This document shows positions 14,397-22,855 of a stretch of DNA of 37,633 nucleotides, one piece after another; positions within the stretch are counted from its first letter, which is position 1; each line of letters begins with the position of its first letter. A program made the position numbers and the translations under genes. The notes under the pieces were generated by a model. It was not told the DNA's origin. It saw only the letters and a program-made list of their open reading frames with translations, and did no database searches. Source of the stretch: a virus; the IMG/VR virus record IMGVR_UViG_3300027861_000084, positions 1-37,633 of that record, one strand, 5' to 3'.

Positions 14397-16285
14397 CAGG
14401 CGGTCCCCCTCGCGAGCCCAGTTCCGTTGAGACTTGAGACGGCGCCTTGCACGAAGTTGCCCAACTCCTGCACGGTGCCGACCAGGACGCCGCCCTGTAG
14501 CACCACCGTGACGTTGGTGCCCGTGCCGCCGTTTGCGGCGGAAGGCGTCGCGGCTGAACCGGTAGAAGATGTGGCAGATCCCGAACTGCTCGGCACTTGC
14601 GGCGCAGACATCAAAGCGACTTTTGCATATTGAAGCGCCGCGAACGTGGCGGTTATGCCGCCTGGAATGTTCCCCGTGGAGTACGCGAGCGCGGCATCGG
14701 CGGCGGCAACGATCGCCATGACCCCGGCGCGGGCGCGTTCGCTTTGAATTGCCCCGGCAGCACCAACAGCGGCAGCCTTGGCTGAGCTAAACATTGTAGA
14801 ATTGAGCGCGCCGCGTGCGGCCTTCTCTTTGGCCAACATGTCCAGTCGGTCGAATCCTCGCGCGATCTCTTCGCCCTCAACCCGACGCAGCATGTTGAAG
14901 CGCTCCATCTTGGCGTTGAAGTCGGCCAACTCTTCGGCCTTGATCTCGTTCTGGATCTCCTGCCTCATCCGCCTGGCCTCGCGCTCTTTCTCAATGTCCG
15001 TGATCGCGGTGCTTTTCTTTCCGCCTCCGGGCAACTTGCCTCGCTTAGATGCGCCAGCCACTTTCGAGTCGATGAACGCGCTCGCGCCAGCAAACATGCC
15101 GCCGAACCCGTCACCGACCTTGAGCGACGCAGACGCCGCTTTCTTTTCCACGTTCTCAAACACGCCGACCACTGCTTCGCCAAGATTCAGAAACGACTTC
15201 AGGTTGTCGGTGACAACAACTCGCTCCATCTCACGGGCGCCACGCTTGGCCTCTTCCATCGCTCCGGTGAAGTCGCGGGCGATGACCTTTGACGCGACCA
15301 TGCCGAACGTTGCCATGCCGGTAGTCAGGCCCTCGATCCAAGTGACCAGCGGCCTAAATGAGAACTCGACCAGCCTGATCACGACGGTCGACAGCCTCTT
15401 CATCAGGTCGATCATTCCGGTCAGACCCTCGACGATGCTGACCATCGGGCCGTCTGCCGTGTCTGAAATGCGTACCTTGAAGGAAAGCCACGCATTCGAC
15501 AGGCGGGACAGTGCGCGATCTTGCCGATCGTGCGCTTCTGTCGTTTCGCCCGTTCGCTTGGCCAGATTCTTCTGGATCGCGTTGACGATGATCATCTGCT
15601 GTTCTTGGGCGGTCAGCGATGTAGTTGTCCTATCGTTCGCTCGCGCGTAGTCGTCCAAGACCTTGCTGCTGTTGATGAACGTGCCGGCAAGCTTGAGCGC
15701 CCGCGTGTTGCCCTTCTCCAGCGCAGACGCCAACGCCTCAAGCGCCTCATCGCCAGTCTTGCCCGCGACCGTCGCGCGCTTGGTCAGCTCGGTGAGTTGT
15801 TCGGCCGTGAACTCAGCATTGACGCCGGCCAACTTCAAGCGCGTTGCGACCTTGCCGATCGATTCCGCCGACACGCCCCCGAGCGCGTTGCTGATGGCGA
15901 TCGCTTTCTCCAACCCGTTCGGACCCAGCGCCGCATCAAGACCCGCCTTCATGCGGTTGATCTGCACAGACCATTCCGTGAACTTGACCGCAGCCACGCC
16001 CACCGCAGCGCCAAGGGCAACGACGCCGACAGTTGACGCGGCGGCAACGGCAGCAAGACCGCCAGCGCCGCCCATAGCAGACGTGAGGCCCTGCACCGCG
16101 CCGATCGCATCTCCGCTCGCCATGGCGCGCAACGATCCGGCAGCAGCAGCAGCCTTGGTCTGCACCTTCGTCAGCGACCGGCCCATGCGGTCAAGCGACC
16201 CCTTGGCCTTATTGATGCTACGACTCGCGGCGTCGCGGCCTTCCACCTTGATGATCGTCGTGACGTTTGCAACACCGGCAGCCAT
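14396..16285 (-). CDS. Tape measure protein
   Basis: A protein of 629 aa. A Lys/Arg/Ala-rich helical N-terminus (1-65) leads to a Gly/Ala/Val hydrophobic stretch (about 70-110), then long amphipathic helices with coiled-coil spacing. A second hydrophobic block lies near 275-340 and an Ala/Gly/Ser-rich C-terminus follows. No transglycosylase or peptidase domain is seen. By the usual 0.15 nm per residue, the tail would be about 95 nm. It follows the tail-chaperone frameshift gene, whose stop overlaps this start (TAATG). This is the normal siphovirus order. Confidence 0.92.
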   Translation of the reverse strand: MAAGVANVTTIIKVEGRDAASRSINKAKGSLDRMGRSLTKVQTKAAAAAGSLRAMASGDAIGAVQGLTSAMGGAGGLAAVAAASTVGVVALGAAVGVAAVKFTEWSVQINRMKAGLDAALGPNGLEKAIAISNALGGVSAESIGKVATRLKLAGVNAEFTAEQLTELTKRATVAGKTGDEALEALASALEKGNTRALKLAGTFINSSKVLDDYARANDRTTTSLTAQEQQMIIVNAIQKNLAKRTGETTEAHDRQDRALSRLSNAWLSFKVRISDTADGPMVSIVEGLTGMIDLMKRLSTVVIRLVEFSFRPLVTWIEGLTTGMATFGMVASKVIARDFTGAMEEAKRGAREMERVVVTDNLKSFLNLGEAVVGVFENVEKKAASASLKVGDGFGGMFAGASAFIDSKVAGASKRGKLPGGGKKSTAITDIEKEREARRMRQEIQNEIKAEELADFNAKMERFNMLRRVEGEEIARGFDRLDMLAKEKAARGALNSTMFSSAKAAAVGAAGAIQSERARAGVMAIVAAADAALAYSTGNIPGGITATFAALQYAKVALMSAPQVPSSSGSATSSTGSAATPSAANGGTGTNVTVVLQGGVLVGTVQELGNFVQGAVSSLNGTGLARGTA

Positions 16286-17039
16286 TACAAACCTCGCCTT
16301 GCTTTCTCAACCGCCTCTTCATGCTCGCGCGCGTACCGATCGGCAAGCGCCGACCGCAATCCTACCACACCCGCCTCAACCCACGCAGGGTAGGAATCTG
16401 GCCAGTTGGTGAGCGGGGTCTCGGGTGCCGCAGCGTTTGCGACGCGACAGATCGCGTGCCACTGTGGCGTCCGCAGTTCGCTGTACGGACAGGACGGCAA
16501 GTCCACGCCCTTGATGTCGTTGACCGGCGCTTTATCGCAGTCGTCGCTTGAACAGTCGCACTTGTGGACCCGGTGCCGCAAAAACTCTTCATCAGCAGCC
16601 ACCTTCGCGACCCAGCGCCACCTAGCGATCCCGGCGAACGCTACTTGCCGGATGGGTCCGATGATTTGTCGTCGGCGCTTCCGGTCGTAGACGTAGAGGC
16701 GCCGCGTGACAAAGGGTCCTCACCATTCGACAGGTCCGCGATCAGGTCGCCAAGGTCCGACGTGATCCAGTGCGGGAGCATGTCAATATCCGGCACGGGG
16801 CCGCCGTTCATCGCGGACCAACCGGACCGGCAGACCTTCGTGTGTGCCCCGACGATGCCGGACGAGAACGCGGCCGATAGTCGGTCGCTGTTGATGGCGT
16901 GAACAGTGAACACATCGGCGCCGTCTGGAGCATCGGTTGCCAGCGTCCACTTGTTCTCGGGGGCGTTGTCGCCCCACGCCTGATCCTTCCGGTGCACGAC
17001 ATCGATCGTCTGATCGCATCGGGTGAGCATGACCGCCAT
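16285..17039 (-). CDS. Tail assembly chaperone, frameshift fusion (gpGT-like)
   Basis: This is a product of -1 frameshifting: residues 1-110 from the zero frame, then 141 residues from the frame that is open from the -1 stop at 16720-16722 down to 16285, for 251 aa in total. The added domain reads as real protein (Arg-Leu-Tyr-Val-Tyr-Asp-Arg-Lys, Ala-Arg-Trp-Arg-Trp-Val, then Cys-Asp-Cys and further Cys). An independent start for this part (GTG 16602) is less likely because the open frame and protein-like sequence extend well upstream of it. The fusion form is expected at a small fraction of the short form. Confidence 0.85.
16641..17039 (-). CDS. Tail assembly chaperone, short form (gpG-like)
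   Basis: A protein of 132 aa. The first 110 residues form a compact domain. The last 22 residues (after Glu-Asp-Pro-Leu) are Ser/Thr/Gly/Asp-rich and low-complexity, typical of the dispensable tail of the non-shifted product. Start ATG 17039 has GGAG 6-7 bases upstream. It lies between the tail-tube and tape-measure genes, the standard place of this chaperone, which keeps the tape measure soluble and recruits tube subunits. A -1 slippery site is at 16710-16716. Confidence 0.85.
   Translation of the reverse strand: MAVMLTRCDQTIDVVHRKDQAWGDNAPENKWTLATDAPDGADVFTVHAINSDRLSAAFSSGIVGAHTKVCRSGWSAMNGGPVPDIDMLPHWITSDLGDLIADLSNGEDPLSRGASTSTTGSADDKSSDPSGK
16710..16716 (-). other. -1 ribosomal frameshift slippery heptamer C CCT TTG
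   Basis: On the minus strand the bases read CCCTTTG, in phase as C-CCT-TTG with the zero frame (Pro-Leu). After a -1 slip both tRNAs re-pair as CCC-TTT, the canonical X-XXY-YYZ form. A possible 6-bp stem, CGGCGC with GCGCCG (complement of 16699-16704 and 16673-16678, 20-base loop), begins 5 bases after the heptamer. The -1 frame has a stop immediately upstream (16720-16722), so the site sits at the earliest possible crossover. Confidence 0.85.
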
Positions 17040-17072
17040 GCCGTCTCCGTTGTTGTGGGCGACTGTTCGCCG

Positions 17073-17252
17073 TTACGCTTTGCCCTGATGTTTGCGGGCG
17101 ACTTCGTTCCACTCAACCCAGCCCGCCGGATCGTCCGGTTGCGGTCGGTTGCGCTTCAAGTGCATTTGCCATGAGCGAGGTTTGGGCGTGGGCTTGGCGA
17201 GCGTTGGCGCCTTTGCCTTCTTCGTCGACTTCGCCTTGCCTGACTTGGCCAT
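17073..17252 (-). CDS. Small basic late protein
   Basis: A protein of 59 aa. ATG 17252 lies 2 bases after the stop of the tail-tube gene; longer starts would overlap that gene. It is Lys/Arg/Pro-rich at the front (Lys-Ser-Gly-Lys-Ala-Lys-Ser-Thr-Lys-Lys) and ends with a Trp-Val-Glu-Trp-Asn-Glu-Val helix. Its place between the tube gene and the chaperone suggests a tail assembly or tube-associated role, but I cannot assign one. Confidence 0.65.
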   Translation of the reverse strand: MAKSGKAKSTKKAKAPTLAKPTPKPRSWQMHLKRNRPQPDDPAGWVEWNEVARKHQGKA

Positions 17253-17254
17253 GA

Positions 17255-18526
17255 CTAACCCCACGCAAGGGCAAGCGGCACGTTGGCCGGCGCGGTCGTG
17301 CCGTTGTCGCCCTCGTAGTAGTTGGGGATCAGCTTGACCGTGTTGTACTGCATCAGGTCGCCGTCTTCCAACTGCGTCTGCTCAGCGACAACCCATTGCG
17401 GCGCACGCATCGCAAAGAACCGGCCGAGCGTATCGCCGATCTCCATCTCAACGCTGACCTGAGTGCCGTTGACGAATCGAGTAGACCACGGGTTCTCGCC
17501 CAATGCGATCACGTCAGCAGCGATCCACCTGGAGCCGAACGTCATGCTGAACATGCGGTCGCCCACCTTGCGGTCGAAACCGTAGGGCATGTTGTGGTTT
17601 TGCTCTTTGTGCGCGGGGCTGTCCCACTCAAGGCGGAAGTCACGAAGCGCGGCAGAGACACCGTCGACCAGCAACCGGCCGGCATCCTTGCTACCCAGCG
17701 CCGGAACTTCAGCGAACAACGACGGCGCCTGAATCTCGCCACCAACGCCGGGGAAGTCGTATCCGCTGTACTCGTAGGTCAGGGAGACAGTCGGAACTTG
17801 GCCCGACTGGACATCGATGAACCCGCTGATGTTCTTGCAGCCCAGGAAGTCGACCGCGAACGATGCGCCCTCGCCCGTCCATCGCAGGGTGATCGGTGGG
17901 TGTTCACTGTTGTTGAGGTACGCCACGGCCGTGCCGTAGATGTCCTCGCCGGCAATGGCGGTGTTCTGCGCTGCGTTGTCCAGCGTAAGGACGTTTCCGG
18001 CGTCGAGGTACGGCCAGCCCGTCTGGTAGTCAGTCGCCGCGTCCCCCGCGATCACGTACTGACCCTCGGCCCACGTTCCACCCGTGTAGGGAATCGTGGT
18101 GGGAGCCGGGACGCCTGCAACGTCGCCGATGACTGAGGCGGTGAGCGACAGGCCGGCGCCGGCAATCATCGTCGCATGGTTGACGATCGACGCATTGCCG
18201 GACCCCGTGGCCATGCCAAGCAAAACCGGAACCGATCCGATCACGCCAGCGTCGCCGGGCTGATTGCCAGCGATAACCGGATCGTAGGTCTTGACGAATG
18301 CTTCCAGCGACATGTTGAACGTCACCGTCCCGCTTGAGTCCTTGCCGCCAACGATGGGCGGTTGATTGCCGCCGAACTGCTGGGCATAGCGGTTCATGTC
18401 TTGGGTGACACGCCCCAACTCGGGCTGCTCAAACTCGGCCGGAACGTACTGGAACGCAGCCGCGACCGTGGCATAACTGGCCTCCCACCCGAAACCGAGT
18501 GAGCCGTATTTCGTGCGGAACCCCAT
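17255..18526 (-). CDS. Major tail (tube) protein
   Basis: A protein of 423 aa, long for a tail-tube subunit (often 150-300). It is beta-rich throughout and begins Met-Gly-Phe-Arg-Thr-Lys-Tyr-Gly. The N-terminal half contains Val-Thr-Phe-Asn-Met-Ser-Leu-Glu-Ala-Phe-Val-Lys, a pattern common in tube proteins. The second half may be an added domain. The position (after the connector genes, before the chaperones and the tape measure) supports the call. There is no separate tube gene nearby, so the identity is fairly firm by synteny. Confidence 0.82.
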   Translation of the reverse strand: MGFRTKYGSLGFGWEASYATVAAAFQYVPAEFEQPELGRVTQDMNRYAQQFGGNQPPIVGGKDSSGTVTFNMSLEAFVKTYDPVIAGNQPGDAGVIGSVPVLLGMATGSGNASIVNHATMIAGAGLSLTASVIGDVAGVPAPTTIPYTGGTWAEGQYVIAGDAATDYQTGWPYLDAGNVLTLDNAAQNTAIAGEDIYGTAVAYLNNSEHPPITLRWTGEGASFAVDFLGCKNISGFIDVQSGQVPTVSLTYEYSGYDFPGVGGEIQAPSLFAEVPALGSKDAGRLLVDGVSAALRDFRLEWDSPAHKEQNHNMPYGFDRKVGDRMFSMTFGSRWIAADVIALGENPWSTRFVNGTQVSVEMEIGDTLGRFFAMRAPQWVVAEQTQLEDGDLMQYNTVKLIPNYYEGDNGTTAPANVPLALAWG

Positions 18527-18529
18527 GTT

Positions 18530-18823
18530 CTACCCCTTGAGCGCGTGCACGCCTTCGATGATGTTGATGATGGCAAGGCGCGTGCCCTGGCTGTCCTTGC
18601 AGTGGCGGGCGACTTCACGCAGCAGCGCGCGAGCGTGCGCCACGACGGTCGGCGGAACTGACGGCGGGATCTTGGGTCCGCGCATCTCGTCCAGCCCGAC
18701 AAGGGCAGCAACAGCGTCTGCCGCCGTGATGTACGGCAACTCTGGCGCGGGCGCCGGGGCGGCTTTCGCGGCCGCCTTCTTGGGCGCTGTCTTCTTGGTC
18801 TTCGTCGCTTTCTTGGTCGCCAT
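18530..18823 (-). CDS. Lys/Ala/Pro-rich late protein
   Basis: A protein of 97 aa. The first 35 residues are a histone H1-like Lys/Ala/Thr/Pro tail. The rest is a helical domain (Ala-Ala-Asp-Ala-Val-Ala-Ala-Leu-Val-Gly, Ala-Arg-Ala-Leu-Leu-Arg-Glu-Val-Ala-Arg-His). ATG 18823 has AGGAG about 7 bases upstream; an upstream Met (18841) is less well placed. It sits between the terminator-like and tube genes. It may be a head-tail assembly or DNA-associated virion protein; this is uncertain. Confidence 0.68.
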   Translation of the reverse strand: MATKKATKTKKTAPKKAAAKAAPAPAPELPYITAADAVAALVGLDEMRGPKIPPSVPPTVVAHARALLREVARHCKDSQGTRLAIINIIEGVHALKG

Positions 18824-18825
18824 GT

Positions 18826-19269
18826 CTATGCTCCTGTCCATTGCCAGATCACGTCAAACGTCATCTCGGCCCTAAGTGTATTGTCTTCGTCGCCCTCTTG
18901 TATAGACCCAACATTGGGCCGCACGTCGAGGATGTCAGCGTCGCCCGCCGGAATGTCGTGCAAGGTGTCGGCGATCAGAATGAAGTCGTTGGTGATGCGC
19001 TCGAACACGAACGGGGTCATGATGTACGTGACCTCGATCGCCATCGGGATCCGCATCTCGTCCATGTTGAGCACTTGCAGGTTTCGCACCGCCAGACCGG
19101 GGATCAACTTGAAGACGCGATCGGCGACCTCGAGCTGGCCGAACCCGAAGAAGCCGCGAAACACGTCGTTATCGTCGGCCATGCCCTCGGGCGTGTCCGT
19201 GGTCGGCAACGAGATGGCCTCGATCTCGGAGATGATCTGCGCGGCGAGTTGGCGGATTGATAGTGCCAT
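18826..19269 (-). CDS. Tail terminator candidate
   Basis: A protein of 147 aa from ATG 19269, overlapping the previous stop (TGATG). It is mixed alpha/beta with Ile-Arg-Gln-Leu-Ala-Ala-Gln-Ile at the front and Ala-Glu-Met-Thr-Phe-Asp-Val-Ile-Trp at the end. The size and place just before the tube gene and after the HK97-gp10-like gene fit a tail terminator. The call rests on synteny. Confidence 0.68.
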   Translation of the reverse strand: MALSIRQLAAQIISEIEAISLPTTDTPEGMADDNDVFRGFFGFGQLEVADRVFKLIPGLAVRNLQVLNMDEMRIPMAIEVTYIMTPFVFERITNDFILIADTLHDIPAGDADILDVRPNVGSIQEGDEDNTLRAEMTFDVIWQWTGA

Positions 19270-20069
19270 CAGCGTTTGACCCATCGGCGCATGAGAAGAT
19301 CGAAGAGGCGCGGATCGCCGGCAGCGACCCGAGATCCAGGCGGCTTTTCGCCCAGCGAGTCTTGAAGGATCAGGTGAGCCTGCGCAGCCACCGCCGCGGC
19401 CATGGCGATGTTTTCCGACTCGCTTGGCTGCACAACGTTGACGCGCATCAGCGAGAAGATTCGGCCCGCCTTCTTTTTGTTGGCGACGTTGAGGCGCGTC
19501 TTCTCTGAGCGCTTGACCTCTTTGGTGGTCACTAGCCCCGTCTTCTTGTCCTTGACCTTCTTTGTCTCGCGCGACGGCTTGCCCGTTCCGCCCACCGACG
19601 TGCCGCGGAAGTCAATCGCAACGGCGTCGTGACTGCGCTGGCGGACCTGCAACCCTTTCCACATGCCGCCGGTAACGTCGAACGTGTTGCGCTTGACGCC
19701 CGCCTGTTGATGCCACGCTGAACTTGTTGCGGCCGGCGAGCCGTCGCCTGACACCAGCGCAGCATAAGGCTCTGCGACTGCGTACCGATGCGGCTTTCCG
19801 TCGACCGTCGGGGGTCGCGGAGAGTAGGACTTGCCGGACGACGCAATCTTGCCCTCTTTGGCTACACGGTCGCGAATGCGCGCGGCGACGACGGTGCCGA
19901 GTCTTAGGATCGAAGTCATCTGGCGCTCGAAGTCGACTTCGTCCCGTGCGCGGGCGGTGCCTTTCTTAGTGAACCTGGCGAGGATGCCGCTGGACTCAAA
20001 CGCAATAACAGCACTCTTGCCGCGCCCGAGTCGGGCCGCCTCCGCTGCATTCGACAGGAACTTGGCCAC
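19269..20069 (-). CDS. HK97 gp10-like neck/tail-connector protein
   Basis: A protein of 266 aa with a GTG start at 20069, after the previous stop at 20072. It has a basic N-terminal helix region, a Tyr-Ala-Ala-Leu-Val-Ser-Gly-Asp-Gly motif (about 102-110), a Trp-Lys-Gly-Leu segment, a Lys/Arg-rich insert (about 165-205) and a C-terminal Met-Arg-Arg-Trp. The family name is inferred from position and the general alpha/beta pattern. The long basic insert is unusual for the family. Confidence 0.62.
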   Translation of the reverse strand: MAKFLSNAAEAARLGRGKSAVIAFESSGILARFTKKGTARARDEVDFERQMTSILRLGTVVAARIRDRVAKEGKIASSGKSYSPRPPTVDGKPHRYAVAEPYAALVSGDGSPAATSSAWHQQAGVKRNTFDVTGGMWKGLQVRQRSHDAVAIDFRGTSVGGTGKPSRETKKVKDKKTGLVTTKEVKRSEKTRLNVANKKKAGRIFSLMRVNVVQPSESENIAMAAAVAAQAHLILQDSLGEKPPGSRVAAGDPRLFDLLMRRWVKR

Positions 20070-20071
20070 AA

Positions 20072-20950
20072 CTACCTACTCAGGCTGATACTCCAGAAGG
20101 AGCCCGCCGCCTCTTCTGAGTCGATCTTGCCGTTGTCGTCTCGGTCGTACATCTCAAGGCTGCTCATCACCTTGTTGAACTCAAGCGCGTATGCCGATTC
20201 GCGGTCCTGCTCAAACAGACCGGGAGGCGCGCCAGCCGGGAGCATTCCGCTTTTCGCCAACTCCCACCGCATAGCCTCAGCGCCCGCGGCTTCAAACGCA
20301 TCCGAAGCGCCGAACAGATACGGCCGGCGGTTGTTCGTCTCGACATCGGCGCGGATGCGATCACACGCCTTGCGCGCGACCTCCATGTGAAACCAACCGT
20401 CGCGGGTGCGCGAGGACGAAGGGAACGCGCCGGCAATGTACTGACGGACCGTCGCGGCTGTAACTGGCGCATCCCACTTCCACCTGACGACGTTGACGAC
20501 GCTGCTGCCGAAACCCTCAAGCGTGCCGTCGCTGTATAGCCATTCCAGGCGGTAGTTCGGGCCGATCGCAGATTCGCCCGGCGCTGCGATTGATGCGGTG
20601 ACGCGGATTGCCTTGAACGTAGACCCCGCATCAGGTTGCGTCGGCAGGGCGGCGTTGATGTGCACGTTCGTGCCATCGATGCGAACGATGGTGACAACCG
20701 ACAGCACGCCATCCGAGACGACTTGATAGCGATTGCCGACAAGCAGCCCCGTCGCGCTGGCGACCACATAGGTTGTCCCGTTGGTGACACTGGAGATGGT
20801 GGTAGACACTGACGGCAGGGTAACCGCCAGTGTCTCCACCGTATCTCCAAGGCTATCGCGGAACACTGCGGACGCAGACGTGGGGACGATCCCGTTGGGG
20901 TCTTCCACGTACACGGGCAGTGCGGTCGCGTAATGGACCTCAAGCGCCAC
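20072..20950 (-). CDS. Head-tail connector with C-terminal EF-hand
   Basis: A protein of 292 aa. Residues 1-150 are beta-rich, like an Ig or decoration domain, and 150-260 are helical. Residues 269-280 read Asp-x-Asp-x-Asn-Gly-x-Ile-x-x-x-Glu, a complete EF-hand calcium-binding loop. Start GTG 20950 has GGAGG 6 bases upstream. Position after the capsid gene suggests a head-completion or connector protein; the Ca-binding loop in such a protein is unusual. Confidence 0.72.
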   Translation of the reverse strand: MALEVHYATALPVYVEDPNGIVPTSASAVFRDSLGDTVETLAVTLPSVSTTISSVTNGTTYVVASATGLLVGNRYQVVSDGVLSVVTIVRIDGTNVHINAALPTQPDAGSTFKAIRVTASIAAPGESAIGPNYRLEWLYSDGTLEGFGSSVVNVVRWKWDAPVTAATVRQYIAGAFPSSSRTRDGWFHMEVARKACDRIRADVETNNRRPYLFGASDAFEAAGAEAMRWELAKSGMLPAGAPPGLFEQDRESAYALEFNKVMSSLEMYDRDDNGKIDSEEAAGSFWSISLSR

Positions 20951-20968
20951 GATAGCCTCCGACGGACA

Positions 20969-21874
20969 CTAAGCGACGTTGCTACCAACGATGCCAGCAC
21001 CCTCGATGTCATACACGAAGTCAGCCTGCAACTGCGCGCTCAGCACAACGTCGAGACCGCCGCGGCTGGAGTCCTCCATCATCTTGAACGACGGCTGCTC
21101 GCGGATCCACATGCCGATCGGGCTGATGGTCTTGCTGACCACGAACCAGTCATTCGGGTCGGACAGCGGCGTGATGACCGGCTTGGCCCATCCCTGGAGG
21201 AAGTTGGCCTGAAGGTCGGCGTCGACGGTGCCGGAACGGAGCAGCTGGTGCGCCAGGTCTTCGTTGCGGGGGTCGCAGATCAGCACGAGGTCTTGCGGGA
21301 TCTCGCCGATGTTGAGCGACATGCCCGTCCCGACGCGCTTCCAGTTGCGCAGCGTCTCTTTGACGGTGACGAGCGCGGTGCGGCTGAGGCCCTGGGTCAG
21401 CAGGTTGGCCTGGGTGCCGCCGCTGTAGACCAGCCCGGTGTCAAGGTACATCTTGCCCGCGCCGACCTCGGCGACGCCAGCGCCCGCCAACGGGTGAGCG
21501 GTGGCGAAGAGGGCCGCGACGCCTGCGCGCCAGCGATCCCAGATGTGCGCCATGCCCTCATTGGCCATGGAGCGCGCACGGTGCATCGGCAACTCGGGGT
21601 TGTTCTTGATGTCGACCCAGCGCAGCCGCTCGATCTTGGCGAACGGGCTGGAACTGTGGGTCAGGTTGTGGCTCTCAATGTCCTGATCCACGGCGGTGCC
21701 GACCGCGGGATACGCGGTGAATCCGCCGGTCGACTGGTCAAGCATGAACTCGACCTGGGGCTTGTCGTCGGTGATCAGGAAGCCGGCCTGAGTGTACTGC
21801 TCGGTGCCGGCAGCAAGGGCCTCTTCAAACGAGACGAAGGACTTGCGGAACAATTGGGCGAGGTCGTTAGCCAT
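20969..21874 (-). CDS. Major capsid protein
   Basis: A protein of 301 aa, the first large gene after scaffold and the small head gene. It has an HK97-fold-like composition, with Ile-Pro-Gln-Asp-Leu-Val-Leu-Ile-Cys-Asp-Pro-Arg-Asn-Glu (about 190-203) and Asp-Trp-Phe-Val-Val-Ser in the C-terminal half. The sequence style recalls Mu-like gpT head proteins, but that link is tentative. No protease is adjacent and there is no obvious delta domain, consistent with a separate scaffold. GGAG lies about 9 bases upstream of the start. Confidence 0.85.
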   Translation of the reverse strand: MANDLAQLFRKSFVSFEEALAAGTEQYTQAGFLITDDKPQVEFMLDQSTGGFTAYPAVGTAVDQDIESHNLTHSSSPFAKIERLRWVDIKNNPELPMHRARSMANEGMAHIWDRWRAGVAALFATAHPLAGAGVAEVGAGKMYLDTGLVYSGGTQANLLTQGLSRTALVTVKETLRNWKRVGTGMSLNIGEIPQDLVLICDPRNEDLAHQLLRSGTVDADLQANFLQGWAKPVITPLSDPNDWFVVSKTISPIGMWIREQPSFKMMEDSSRGGLDVVLSAQLQADFVYDIEGAGIVGSNVA

Positions 21875-21880
21875 GGTCTG

Positions 21881-22297
21881 CTACTCCGTGTAGGGCTGCA
21901 CAAGCTGCGACTGTCGCCGCGATACGTGCCTTGGTTGTCGCTTCTCGTCCTCGGCCGCTCGGGCAAGTCGCGCATTGAATATATGGATCCTGTGCACAGA
22001 CCACGGGATCTCGTGGACGATCGGATTTGTGTAGCCAAGGACTTCCTTGTCGACACGCCTGTATCCGCTTGCGATCAACTCGGAGATCGGGAGGTTCAGG
22101 TACTTGGCCGGAAGGTCACCGTCGAGGATGGCATAGCGCATCCGCGGATCCCCGTTGACCACCGTGCCACGACCTGAGATGGCACCATCGGCGGCGGACT
22201 TCGCAGCCTTTGCCCGCGCCTCAGCCTCGAACCGCTCAAAGTCGTCTTCAACCTCAACCGGCTGAATGCCCGATCCGTTGCCTTTGTTGGTGGCCAT
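21881..22297 (-). CDS. Small head-module protein
   Basis: A protein of 138 aa between scaffold and capsid genes. It has an acidic, Lys/Ala-rich front, then Gly-Tyr-Arg-Arg-Val-Asp-Lys-Glu-Val-Leu-Gly-Tyr (about 78-90) and a basic, Arg/Gln-rich C-terminus. It starts by overlapping the scaffold stop (TAATG). A decoration, capsid-accessory or connector role is possible; not recognised. Confidence 0.65.
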   Translation of the reverse strand: MATNKGNGSGIQPVEVEDDFERFEAEARAKAAKSAADGAISGRGTVVNGDPRMRYAILDGDLPAKYLNLPISELIASGYRRVDKEVLGYTNPIVHEIPWSVHRIHIFNARLARAAEDEKRQPRHVSRRQSQLVQPYTE

Positions 22298-22833
22298 TAG
22301 CGACCCCCTGCAAGGCGGCGGCCTTCGATGTACGCAGCCCGGCGCTTCTCAGGCGAGGTGAAGGCGTTGCTGCCACCGCCGCCAAGGTGCGTGTCCAGGT
22401 TGGCCATCTCGACCTCCGGCGTCACCGGCAGGCGGGACTTGAAGATCGCGGAGAACTTGGGATCGGCCGACATCTCTTCGAACTTGACGCGAACAGCAGG
22501 ATCTTTCGGATCCCCGTCAGGCGCCAGCGCGTGGAACTGCTCGGGCAGCCCCATCGCGTTCAAGTGCGCGGCGCGTCGATCGGCGATGCCCTCGGCGGTG
22601 AGGCGTGCGACTTCTGCCTTTGCCTCTGTGCCGCCCAACTTGGCCGCTTCAATCTGTGCGCGCAGGGCCGCGATCTCCGCGTCCTTGTCGACGGGATCGG
22701 GCGTGGGCTCAGGATCGGGGGTCGGGTCCGGCGCTGGGTCAGGGACCGGCACAGGATCAGGCGTAGGGGTTGGCGTCGGATCCGGGACAGGATCGGGCGT
22801 CGGGTCAGGCTTGGGATCGACCGGATCCGGCAT
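22297..22833 (-). CDS. Head scaffolding protein with Pro-Asp repeat
   Basis: A protein of 178 aa. Residues 1-48 are a near-pure Pro-Asp/Thr/Val repeat, made of units such as Pro-Asp-Pro-Thr and Pro-Asp-Pro-Val. A coiled-coil segment follows (about 49-85, Ala-Glu-Ile-Ala-Ala-Leu-Arg-Ala-Gln-Ile), then a Gly-rich and basic C-terminal region. Acidic, coiled-coil, placed just before the capsid gene: this fits a scaffold. The stiff Pro-Asp arm is unusual. Shine-Dalgarno GAGGTG lies 5 bases upstream. Confidence 0.75.
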   Translation of the reverse strand: MPDPVDPKPDPTPDPVPDPTPTPTPDPVPVPDPAPDPTPDPEPTPDPVDKDAEIAALRAQIEAAKLGGTEAKAEVARLTAEGIADRRAAHLNAMGLPEQFHALAPDGDPKDPAVRVKFEEMSADPKFSAIFKSRLPVTPEVEMANLDTHLGGGGSNAFTSPEKRRAAYIEGRRLAGGR

Positions 22834-22855
22834 GGCGCACCTCGCTATGACAGCC

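Noticed and set aside
16285-16602. Independent GTG gene of 105 aa
   Set aside because: The protein-like frame extends well upstream to the slippery heptamer and has no Shine-Dalgarno at GTG 16602, so a frameshift fusion is the better model.
20933-22177. Long rightward open frame of 414 aa
   Set aside because: It is antisense to the capsid and adjacent genes, has no useful Shine-Dalgarno and an Arg/His/Gln-rich composition typical of a GC-rich shadow frame.
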